From the NCBI RefSeq assembly GCF_000447795.1, contig NZ_AUNI01000021.1, positions 248,001 through 312,000 of the forward strand: a DNA stretch of 64,000 nt. Direction: 5' to 3'. Position numbers and translations under genes: made by a program. Shown one piece after another: positions 26,485-34,005 of the stretch. Source of the stretch: Bacteriovorax sp. Seq25_V. Lineage in GTDB: Bacteria > Bdellovibrionota > Bacteriovoracia > Bacteriovoracales > Bacteriovoracaceae. The number at the start of each line of letters is the position of its first letter. Position 1 is the first letter of the stretch. The notes under the pieces were generated by a model, which saw only the letters and a program-made list of their open reading frames with translations, was not told the DNA's origin and ran no database searches.

Positions 26485-26509
26485 TTGTCTGACAAAACAA
26501 CTCAGACAA
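26485..26509 (+). repeat. Leader hairpin of flagellin 2
   Basis: Perfect 8-bp arms TTGTCTGA (26485-26492) and TCAGACAA (26502-26509) with a 9-base loop. If transcription starts as predicted at about 26486, the hairpin is at the extreme 5' end of the mRNA, the place where stabilising stem-loops act. Confidence 0.5.
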
Positions 26510-26548
26510 AAAAATGGTAAAAAACAACGCTTTAGAAAGGAGTACAAA

Positions 26549-27379
26549 ATGGGATTACGAATTAACACAAACATTGCTTCACAAACAGTACAGAAAAACT
26601 TAAGAGAAGTATCAAGTAAAGGACAAGATTCTTTAGAGAAACTATCAAGCGGTAAGAGAATTACAAAAGCCGCTGACGATGCCGCTGGACTTGCGATTTC
26701 TAAAAACTTAGAAGCGACAACAAAAGGTTTAAGACAGGCAACAAGAAATGCTAACGATGGTATCTCTTTAGTTCAAACAGCAGAAGGTGGTCTGAACGAA
26801 ACATCTAACATCTTAACAAGACTTAGAGAGTTAACAGTTCAAGCTTCATCTGACACGATTGGAGACTCAGAAAGAGGATTCTTGGACAAAGAATATCAAC
26901 AGCTAACAACAGAAGTAGATCGTATCGCACAATCAACAACATTTAACGGGTCTAACCTATTAAATGGAGAAGGCGAACAAAAAGATATTCAAGTTGGTGC
27001 ATATGATGGAGAACAAAACAGAATTACGTTTGACTCTTCAGCAACAAATGCAACAGCTGACGCAATCGGAATTTCATCGACAAGTGTAGCAAGTAAAGAC
27101 GATGCACTAGGTTCGATGAGTCAAATTGACTCTGCTATCGAAATGGTATCAGGACAACGTGCAGACTTAGGTTCTATTCAGTCAAGACTACAGTCAACTG
27201 TATCAAACCTAGAAGTACAAGCGCTGAACCAAGATGCAGCAAGATCAGTAATCGAAGACGTTGACGTAGCAGCTGAATCAGCAAAAATGGCTTCAAGCAA
27301 CGTGATCAAGCAAGCTGGGGTAGCAACATTATCGCAAGCTAATGGAATACCAAACGCAGCACTAAGACTAGTAGGATAA
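26549..27379 (+). CDS. fliC: Flagellin 2
   Basis: 276 residues, paralogue of the first flagellin and similarly short. Seen: RINTNIASQ at the N-terminus, the S-S-G-K-R-I-T-K-A-A-D-D-A-A-G-L-A-I block near 33-50, the R-E-L-T-V-Q-A-S-S-D-T region, and a C-terminus ending in N-A-A-L-R-L-V-G. Sequence differences are concentrated in the middle third, as for filament subunits used at different positions. AAAGGAG ribosome site, a FliA-type promoter and a leader hairpin upstream, and a terminator downstream, so it is a single-gene transcript. Confidence 0.96.
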   Translation: MGLRINTNIASQTVQKNLREVSSKGQDSLEKLSSGKRITKAADDAAGLAISKNLEATTKGLRQATRNANDGISLVQTAEGGLNETSNILTRLRELTVQASSDTIGDSERGFLDKEYQQLTTEVDRIAQSTTFNGSNLLNGEGEQKDIQVGAYDGEQNRITFDSSATNATADAIGISSTSVASKDDALGSMSQIDSAIEMVSGQRADLGSIQSRLQSTVSNLEVQALNQDAARSVIEDVDVAAESAKMASSNVIKQAGVATLSQANGIPNAALRLVG

Positions 27380-27395
27380 TTAATTAAGTATAGAC

Positions 27396-27425
27396 CGGGA
27401 GGGGAATTCCTCCCGCTCTTTTCTT
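27396..27425 (+). terminator. Terminator after flagellin 2
   Basis: CGGGAGG (27396-27402) pairs with CCTCCCG (27409-27415) around GGAATT, followed by a pyrimidine-rich tail with T runs. It lies 17 bases past the stop codon. Confidence 0.82.
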
Positions 27426-27541
27426 AAAAGCATAGGTTAAGTTTTTTTTAGCGATGTAAACTTATACCTTTTTTTACCCATTTTTCCTCTGGGTAATTAG
27501 CGTTGCCCAGGGGATTTTGGGAAAAAAGGAATGGATTAGAG

Positions 27542-28228
27542 ATGTTAAAGTTAAAAGGTGAAGAAAAAACATTTGAACAATTAATCGCAGCAGCGGTTAG
27601 TACAAATGCTAAAGCCTTTATCTGGGATCTTGAGGCCAATGAAATAATAAGAGTACCTGTTGAATTAAAGAATTATAATGCATTTAAGAAAGTTGTGAAT
27701 TTTGAAATTGATCACCGTGCGAAAGAATATATCAAAGACCTCATTAGTGGTCCTGGTGTTTTAAAATTTTATATTCCAGATTCTCAACTTTTATTTGTAT
27801 CAAAAGTTGAAATGTATAGAGGAAGCCATTTAGAAGTACGCTACCCAGAAGCATTTCAAAAGCATGATAGAAGAAGAGAAGATAGATTAGAACCACTGAT
27901 TCCAGTACATTTCAAAATGGAAGGGATCAAGAAAGAATGTTATGACGTATCTTTTGGTGGATTTTCATTTATTCTGAATGGGCTAGAATTTAGAAATATG
28001 AGATATGAACCAGGGCAAATTGTAGAATGTCACATCGAATTTCCTACCAAGAAAATTAAAATAAAAGCCGAAATTGTAAATATCGCTAATCTTAAACCAT
28101 TTCAGGTTGAGAGATTTCCTTATGGAGCAAAACGAATTTCTTTTAAAGTCGAATCAAATGATTTTTACAAGGAAAGTGTGGTTAAGCTAGGTAAGGGAAT
28201 GAAGAAATTACTTACAGATTTACTTTAA
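27542..28228 (+). CDS. PilZ-domain protein, probable c-di-GMP receptor
   Basis: 228 residues from the ATG at 27542, chosen over a TTG 39 bases upstream because the sequence before the ATG is untypical. The N-terminal half (about 100 residues) is unassigned. The C-terminal half shows both PilZ ligand motifs: RRREDR near 110-115 and D-V-S-F-G-G at about 135-140, i.e. R-x-x-x-R and D/N-x-S-x-x-G, which bind cyclic di-GMP in the family. A YcgR-like brake on the flagellum or a role in surface motility is plausible from the adjacent flagellins, but that is inference. Confidence 0.82.
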   Translation: MLKLKGEEKTFEQLIAAAVSTNAKAFIWDLEANEIIRVPVELKNYNAFKKVVNFEIDHRAKEYIKDLISGPGVLKFYIPDSQLLFVSKVEMYRGSHLEVRYPEAFQKHDRRREDRLEPLIPVHFKMEGIKKECYDVSFGGFSFILNGLEFRNMRYEPGQIVECHIEFPTKKIKIKAEIVNIANLKPFQVERFPYGAKRISFKVESNDFYKESVVKLGKGMKKLLTDLL

Positions 28229-28246
28229 ATTCGTTATTATCTAGAG

Positions 28247-28966
28247 ATGAATATATACACGATCTCAGATGTCCACATTAAACCAGACGGTCAAAACGTC
28301 GATATAATGAAGAAGTTTCTCGCTTTACCATTCGAGCAAAATGATTCAATTTATTTACTAGGTGATATCTTCGATCTCATGATCGGTCCGCATAATGAAT
28401 ATTATAAAGAGTATGATTGGTTCTTTGGACGAATTAAAGAACTTCTTTCTCAAGGAATAAAAGTTAAATACTTTGAGGGAAATCACGACTTTCATGTTGA
28501 GAAATTATTTCAAAATGTTGGTGTAAAAGTTTATAAGGCACCATTGAAAAAATCATTTCATGATAAAAAAATTCTATTTTGCCACGGCGATGAGATAGAG
28601 ATTGGAAACCCAACCTATAAAAAATATAAGAACTTCATAACGTCAAAACCTCTAAATTTTATAGCGAACAAAATAATGCCATACTCCCTATTAAATTTTA
28701 TTGGAGTTAATGCTAGTAAAAAAAGTAGGAAGAGAAACAAGAGTCGTTACGGTAATCCGCAGGAAAATCTTAAGATTAGAGATTCTTTTAGGGATGCCGC
28801 CGAGATTGCTTCCAAAGAATATGGGGTAGAGGTTGTTATATGTGGCCATAGTCACTATATGGACTATTTTGAGAGTGATACCCTGATCTACGCAAATAAT
28901 GGATACGTACCATATACTCAAAGCTACATTAGAATTAGTGATAAAATAGAGATTTTAAAACTATAA
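28247..28966 (+). CDS. LpxH-like UDP-2,3-diacylglucosamine pyrophosphatase / metallophosphoesterase
   Basis: 239-residue calcineurin-like phosphoesterase. Seen: D-V-H at residues 8-10, G-D-I-F-D near 40-44, G-N-H-D near 79-82, C-H-G-D-E in the middle and G-H-S-H-Y near 200-204; this is the complete dinuclear metal set. Order and spacing match LpxH, which releases UMP from UDP-diacylglucosamine to give lipid X in lipid A synthesis. An LpxH2/YbbF-type relative of other specificity is possible. Convergent with recN across a shared hairpin. Confidence 0.8.
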   Translation: MNIYTISDVHIKPDGQNVDIMKKFLALPFEQNDSIYLLGDIFDLMIGPHNEYYKEYDWFFGRIKELLSQGIKVKYFEGNHDFHVEKLFQNVGVKVYKAPLKKSFHDKKILFCHGDEIEIGNPTYKKYKNFITSKPLNFIANKIMPYSLLNFIGVNASKKSRKRNKSRYGNPQENLKIRDSFRDAAEIASKEYGVEVVICGHSHYMDYFESDTLIYANNGYVPYTQSYIRISDKIEILKL

Positions 28967-28986
28967 AAAAGCGCTCGTTAGAGCGC
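28965..28986 (-). terminator. Terminator overlapping the recN stop codon
   Basis: GCGCTC (28971-28976) and GAGCGC (28981-28986) pair around GTTA. Read on the minus strand, the hairpin starts within the last recN codons, includes the TAA stop and is followed by six T residues. On the plus strand the tail is poor in T, so its effect on lpxH is weaker. Confidence 0.8.
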
Positions 28987-30591
28987 TTGCATTTCTTTAA
29001 TATATTTAGGCATTTTAGGCTTTTCGATATGACGAACTTGAGACTCTGTCCTTACTTCACTATTAATCTCAACTGACTCTTTTTCAACCCACAGCAACTG
29101 ATCAGAAAAATTCGCAATCTGTGGAAGGTGAGTGATCGCAATTACTTGGCTACCTCGTGAAACTTCCTGAAGTGCCTTACCGATAGTAATTGCCGTCTCT
29201 CCACCAATCCCAGTGTCGATTTCATCAAAGAGGAAAACACTAATAGATTCGGTTGTACTGAGTACTTGTCTCAGGGCAAGCAGGATACGTGAAAGTTCCC
29301 CTCCCGATGCAATTTCCTTAATTGGATGATAGCCTTCTCCTGGGTTGGTAAGGGCATAGAAATCCAACTTAGAAATTCCTGATGGCATTAGTGTATTAGC
29401 TTTTGAAATACGAATATCGATAACAGCCCCTTTCATATTAAGAGCTTGGATAAGTTTCGTTAAAGATTTCGAAAGTTCTGCTGCTTTCGTCACCCTATTC
29501 TCGTGAAGCTGTGTAGCTATTTTATTACAGATATCGTGTTGATTGTTAATAGCTTTCATGGTCTTGTTGATTTCTGTATCAACAACTTCAATCTCTGAAA
29601 ATTCTTTTTGATATTTTTCAAGAACTTGAATCAGTCCTTCAGTATCAGTATTGAATTTTCTTTTAAGACGCTGGTACTCATCAAGACGATCTATAATCTC
29701 TTCGACGGAATCTTCTGGAGCCTCATCATTTGAAAGTTTTGTTATTTCAAAAGAAATATCGTCGAGTTCAGCCTTAAGATTTGAAAATCTGGCGTGAATT
29801 GAATCATCAACACTTATAGTATCAAGAAGTCTCTCTGCACGAGACAAAATTTCTGTCGCACTGTTGTTAGACTCACTAAGCATGAAGTTAATTTCATTCA
29901 ATGTCTTTTGATTCTTTTCGTAATTTAAGATTTTATCCTTTTTGGATTTTAATTCATTTTCCTCTGAGGGTTCAGGACTTAATCCTTCAATTTCATTAAT
30001 TTGGAACTCTAAAAAATCCTTTCTTTCAAGAGACTTATTTTTAAATTCTTGAAGATCAATTAATTTAGCTTCAAGTAGTTTAAGTTCGTTATAACTATTT
30101 TTATAATCATTATAAAGCTCACTGTGACCAGAGAAGTTATCTAGTAGTTTAAGTTGATAATCATCTGAAAGTAGTTTTTGATTTTCAAATTGCCCAACAA
30201 GGTCGATGAACTTTCTTGCAACTTGTGTGAGAATATTGAGAGGACAAGATTGGAAGTTTAAGAATGATTTAGACTTTCCATTATTGTAAATAAGTCTCTT
30301 AATTACGATATCATCTTCACAAGGAAATCCGATAATATCAAAGAATGCACGAGACTTCTCATCGTTACAAGTAAAGGTAGCCTCAATTGAAGCGAACTCC
30401 GAGCCAGATCTTACTAACTTCTTATCGGCACGTGCACCAAATATCATTTGAAGTGCGTCGAGGATTAAACTTTTACCCGATCCTGTTTCACCAACAATAG
30501 AATTAAAGTGTTCATTGAAATTAATTTGTTGATTAGTAAAAGTTGCAAAATTTTGTAGCTTTAATGTTTGAAGATTTAATCTTGCGCTCAT
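28978..30591 (-). CDS. recN: DNA repair protein RecN
   Basis: SMC-like ATPase of 537 residues involved in double-strand break repair. Seen: GETGSGKS Walker A at 34-41, a long central coiled-coil region (about 150-350), the S-G-G-E-L-S-R ABC signature, and the F-D-E-I-D-T-G-I-G-G Walker B/D-loop near 455-465 with the I-T-H-L-P-Q-I H-loop. Length is a little under the usual 550. It is the last gene of the minus-strand run, three bases after nadK; nadK-recN is a pairing known in several bacteria. Confidence 0.96.
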   Translation of the reverse strand: MSARLNLQTLKLQNFATFTNQQINFNEHFNSIVGETGSGKSLILDALQMIFGARADKKLVRSGSEFASIEATFTCNDEKSRAFFDIIGFPCEDDIVIKRLIYNNGKSKSFLNFQSCPLNILTQVARKFIDLVGQFENQKLLSDDYQLKLLDNFSGHSELYNDYKNSYNELKLLEAKLIDLQEFKNKSLERKDFLEFQINEIEGLSPEPSEENELKSKKDKILNYEKNQKTLNEINFMLSESNNSATEILSRAERLLDTISVDDSIHARFSNLKAELDDISFEITKLSNDEAPEDSVEEIIDRLDEYQRLKRKFNTDTEGLIQVLEKYQKEFSEIEVVDTEINKTMKAINNQHDICNKIATQLHENRVTKAAELSKSLTKLIQALNMKGAVIDIRISKANTLMPSGISKLDFYALTNPGEGYHPIKEIASGGELSRILLALRQVLSTTESISVFLFDEIDTGIGGETAITIGKALQEVSRGSQVIAITHLPQIANFSDQLLWVEKESVEINSEVRTESQVRHIEKPKMPKYIKEMQAL

Positions 30592-30594
30592 TTT

Positions 30595-31488
30595 TTACCT
30601 GCGTCCGTGTTTGAATTTTTCTTTTAAAGTTCCAAAGTACTCTCTGTTAGGATTTGTTATCAAACTAATTTGAGATTTAGAAGATTTTATAATTTTTACT
30701 TTTTGATTTTTCGATATTGTTATATTTTCTTGTCCATCAAGCGTTAAAGACAATTCACTTTCATCTTTTGGTACCTTGATCCATATGGCCTGGTTGTCTG
30801 GAAGCAGCAATGGCCTATGAGTGAGTGCATGTGGACAAATAGGAGTTAATGTAATTGCTCTAACTTGTGGATGGACAATTGGTCCTCCCGCCGCAAGCGA
30901 ATAGGCTGTCGAGCCAATAGGACTACTTACTATTAATCCATCGCCTGCGAGATTATAGATCGTTTCAGAATCTGTTTCTAGAGTGATAGAGAACATTCTC
31001 GAAATTCCGTTCTTAGAAACAACAGCATCATTGATAAAAATCGCTTCTTTGATTTTCTTATTGCCTTCAAAAATTTCCGCTTTGAAAAGAGGCACTTTAT
31101 TTAGATGGTATTTACCCTTCAAAACAAGCTCTAGATCATCATAAAAATCTTGTCGTGAAAACTCTGTAATGAATCCAAGGTTTCCCATGTTTATTCCAAA
31201 AATGGGAGTCGATTTAGAAGACTTGTGTCTACATACACCAATAAGTGTTCCATCTCCGCCAAGAGTAATAATAAGATCTGATTCTTTTAAAAGTTCTGCT
31301 TTTGAAAGAAAATGAATTTTTGGCTTATTACTTTTAAAGATTTTAGATACTCGTTCTGCTTCTGAGTCATATAGGCAAACTTCAACTTTTCTTCTCTTGA
31401 GCCACTCATATAAGTTTGGGAGCATTGTCATTAAATCATGAACAACTCTAGGTTTTAATACAATTCCAATTTTCTTAATTTGTGTCAT
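30595..31488 (-). CDS. nadK: NAD kinase
   Basis: 297-residue enzyme that phosphorylates NAD to NADP. Seen: the catalytic GGDG at 77-80, the G-I-N-M-G-N-L-G-F substrate loop near 104-112, the F-I-N-D-A-V-V motif near 150, and D-G-L-I-V-S-S-P-I-G-S-T-A-Y-S near 183-197. Full length and all key residues intact. It overlaps the receiver-domain gene upstream by 14 bases and lies three bases before recN. Confidence 0.96.
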   Translation of the reverse strand: MTQIKKIGIVLKPRVVHDLMTMLPNLYEWLKRRKVEVCLYDSEAERVSKIFKSNKPKIHFLSKAELLKESDLIITLGGDGTLIGVCRHKSSKSTPIFGINMGNLGFITEFSRQDFYDDLELVLKGKYHLNKVPLFKAEIFEGNKKIKEAIFINDAVVSKNGISRMFSITLETDSETIYNLAGDGLIVSSPIGSTAYSLAAGGPIVHPQVRAITLTPICPHALTHRPLLLPDNQAIWIKVPKDESELSLTLDGQENITISKNQKVKIIKSSKSQISLITNPNREYFGTLKEKFKHGRR

Positions 31489-31852
31489 TACTTTCTCTTA
31501 ATATGTTATCAATAACTAAATTTACATCTGTAAATGGTTTGCTGTAAATGGCGCAGTTATACATTTTAGCCTTTTCTATGATCTGTGGAGAACTATAAGC
31601 TGTAATTATGCGAAATTTTGTAGCGATATCATCTAATGTGAATTTTGACTTCGACTCCTCAATGATATCAAAGCCTGTTATGTCTTGAAGCATTAAGTCA
31701 CAAATGATCAAATCAAAATTCTCATCGTTAATATGTGCTATCGCCTTCGTTCCACTACTTACAGCAGTAACTTGATGACCTCTTCTTTCAAGAAGCATCT
31801 TTAAAGTTTTTTGAATTAGAGGCTCATCCTCGACTAAAAGTATATTTTTCAT
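31475..31852 (-). CDS. Single-domain response regulator
   Basis: 125-residue CheY-like receiver with no output domain. Seen: acidic pair D9/E10, phospho-acceptor D52, the T of I-T-A-Y near 88 and lysine of S-K-P-F near 105. It lies six bases after the histidine kinase gene and overlaps nadK by 14 bases. Likely phosphorylated by the adjacent kinase; lacking a DNA-binding domain it must act by protein contact, for example on the flagellar motor or on an enzyme. Confidence 0.93.
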   Translation of the reverse strand: MKNILLVEDEPLIQKTLKMLLERRGHQVTAVSSGTKAIAHINDENFDLIICDLMLQDITGFDIIEESKSKFTLDDIATKFRIITAYSSPQIIEKAKMYNCAIYSKPFTDVNLVIDNILRESNDTN

Positions 31853-31858
31853 TTTTAC

Positions 31859-33433
31859 CTATTTTTGAATAGTAATAAGAAACTCTGTCCAACCAGGTAG
31901 ATTTTCAACAAGTGAAATATTTGCATTAATTTTCTCACAAAGACGCTTACAAATAGAAAGACCAAGCCCTGTTCCCGTCTCTTTGGTCGTCACAAAAGGA
32001 TTAAAAATATCTGCCTTTTTATCTGTTGGAATACCTGGACCATTGTCACGAATTGATATTGTGAGATAGTTCTCATGATCTGAAACATCGAGGTGAATCT
32101 CCTTCGATGGAAGATTGCTTTCTTTGAGTGACTGGGAGCTGTTGATAACTAGATTAAATATAATCTGGCTCAAATATGTTGGATTTGTGAGTAGCTCAAT
32201 ATCTTCATTCGTATTAATAAAATTAATATTCTTTTTGAAAAACTTAGACTCACTTTTCGTTAGGGTAATCGTTTCTGTAAGTAGTGATCTAAGGTTAATT
32301 TTTGTATTATGATCATTTTCGTTATAAAGCTCTGAGAAGCTTTTAATAATCATTTGGCAACGACTCGCACTTAAGCCAACTTCTTTGATTGTCGAAAGTA
32401 TATCTTGATCTTTGTCATGAGAGTCATAAGATAACATTTCAGTTGATATGCTAATACCGAAAAGAGGATTTGAGAGTTCATGGCTAAGAGTGTTTAAAAG
32501 TTCACCCATTATCATCAATCTTGCATGATGAAATAGTTCCGCGTCATTAGAACTATCTTCTGTCGTCTCATAGGTAATGGTGACGTATTCGTTGCTTACA
32601 GTTTTTGTTGAGTTCTTGGCCTTCTTGTCTGACTCAAGATTAATGAGTTTGGAAGTAATACTTAAATATATTGGAAAATCTTTGATGATTTTTTCAATTT
32701 GAGTTTTCTGATTAAAAATTAGTGTATTCTTTGCGATTAAGGAAAACTTAATTTTACTATACGCTATTAAATTAGAAAAAAACTCTTTCTCTTCTTTTTG
32801 AGTACTGAATAAATCTCCACGAGAAGCAATGACAACAATCGATAGATCTGTGTATTCTAATTCTTTGGCCAGGAATGATCCAATGACATGTATGTCATCT
32901 GATCCAATATCTTTTAAATCGAAATGCTTGTTTTTACTTTTCTTAATCTTAGAGAAAATATTGTTGTAAGAGGCAACAGTGATAATCTCATGCTGATCAT
33001 TAAAAAAGGAGTGAACATTCGATTGTCCTTTTTCGTGAATAAATACTTGGAAGAAGCTATAGTGTTTGAAATTTGGAATTTTATTAAAGTTAGCAATTAC
33101 TTGATTTATATGGGTAGAGCTTTTAAATAGTCTTTTAGTGATCTCTTCTAAGTTTTCAAGTGTGCTTTTTTCTTCAAGCTCTAAACTAATATTTGAAATA
33201 TTTATTAAATGACCTTTGAGCTCATCTTCTGAGTTAAAGTATATTTCTGAGTTATCAACACTGTTAAATTCTAATGAATTACTTCTTAGAGTATATTGAG
33301 ATATAGATTTTTTTGAATTTATAGAAAATTGAGATGAATCAATGAAGGCTAATTCATGATTAGCCTTCTTATCGATATATAAAGTTAGATCTTTCCGCTT
33401 TCTATCATTAGAGGAATTGCTTTGATTTTCCAC
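31859..33433 (-). CDS. Soluble sensor histidine kinase
   Basis: 524 residues from GTG, no membrane segment. Seen: an N-terminal region of about 270 residues of which roughly 95-235 look like a GAF-type sensor; a dimerisation/phospho-acceptor helix with S-H-E-L-S-N-P at 317-323 (H318); the N-box F-N-L-V-I-N-S-S-Q-S-L; D-N-G-P-G-I-P; and a G2 box T-G-T-G-L-G-L-S. It overlaps the upstream gene by 49 bases, which is unusually long, so the true start may lie somewhat further in. It is next to a stand-alone receiver, its likely partner, in an operon of candidate flagellin-modification genes. Confidence 0.9.
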   Translation of the reverse strand: MENQSNSSNDRKRKDLTLYIDKKANHELAFIDSSQFSINSKKSISQYTLRSNSLEFNSVDNSEIYFNSEDELKGHLINISNISLELEEKSTLENLEEITKRLFKSSTHINQVIANFNKIPNFKHYSFFQVFIHEKGQSNVHSFFNDQHEIITVASYNNIFSKIKKSKNKHFDLKDIGSDDIHVIGSFLAKELEYTDLSIVVIASRGDLFSTQKEEKEFFSNLIAYSKIKFSLIAKNTLIFNQKTQIEKIIKDFPIYLSITSKLINLESDKKAKNSTKTVSNEYVTITYETTEDSSNDAELFHHARLMIMGELLNTLSHELSNPLFGISISTEMLSYDSHDKDQDILSTIKEVGLSASRCQMIIKSFSELYNENDHNTKINLRSLLTETITLTKSESKFFKKNINFINTNEDIELLTNPTYLSQIIFNLVINSSQSLKESNLPSKEIHLDVSDHENYLTISIRDNGPGIPTDKKADIFNPFVTTKETGTGLGLSICKRLCEKINANISLVENLPGWTEFLITIQK

Positions 33434-34005
33434 TGTGCTAGGTTATCGACAAGTTCATACTCTAGCAAGTCACAAAGCATGATTATGTCATTTTTCTCTT
33501 TCGCTGGAATCAAGGCCTTGAGTACAGAAAGAAGGTGAATCTCAAGGTTTCTAATGGTTTCATTATTCTTAAAGAAAGTAGGATTGTGATTTTTTACTGT
33601 GCGATGAACTTTAGAGATCAGTTGAATATAAAGATCAATTAGGTCAATGAGATCAGAGAAATTTGCATTTGCTTCATCTATATTGTTCTCATTATAGAAA
33701 CCAACTATTTCATGAATTTTAGCATTCAATGTATCAATATAAGTATTTGAATCTTGAAGTGCTTCCATCGCTATCTCAACAGAGTTTTTAATCTCTAAAG
33801 TAGGATTACCTAAATTATCTAGATCCACGTCGGCGAACTCACCGAGCAAATCGACTGGAATCGTCTCACCATGAATTGTTACAGCTGTAACGATTTCGTT
33901 GTTCTTAAGCCCTTCTCTTTCGATTAAGTTAATTGCTTCGTGAAGTGTAATCGATTGATTGTCATTAAGCTCGAGAACTTCTCTACTTATACTTACTGTA
34001 ATCAT
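33385..34005 (-). CDS. Hypothetical helical protein in the glycosyltransferase operon
   Basis: 206 residues, acidic, no signal peptide or membrane segment. The first roughly 55 residues look beta-rich; from about residue 75 the protein is nearly all helical with regular hydrophobic heptads, which recalls export chaperones such as FliT/FlgN but without a convincing motif. It is coupled on both sides: ATGA overlap with the GT9 gene upstream and a 49-base overlap with the kinase gene downstream. A structural or chaperone partner of the glycosyltransferases is a guess from position. Confidence 0.65.
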   Translation of the reverse strand: MITVSISREVLELNDNQSITLHEAINLIEREGLKNNEIVTAVTIHGETIPVDLLGEFADVDLDNLGNPTLEIKNSVEIAMEALQDSNTYIDTLNAKIHEIVGFYNENNIDEANANFSDLIDLIDLYIQLISKVHRTVKNHNPTFFKNNETIRNLEIHLLSVLKALIPAKEKNDIIMLCDLLEYELVDNLAQWKIKAIPLMIESGKI

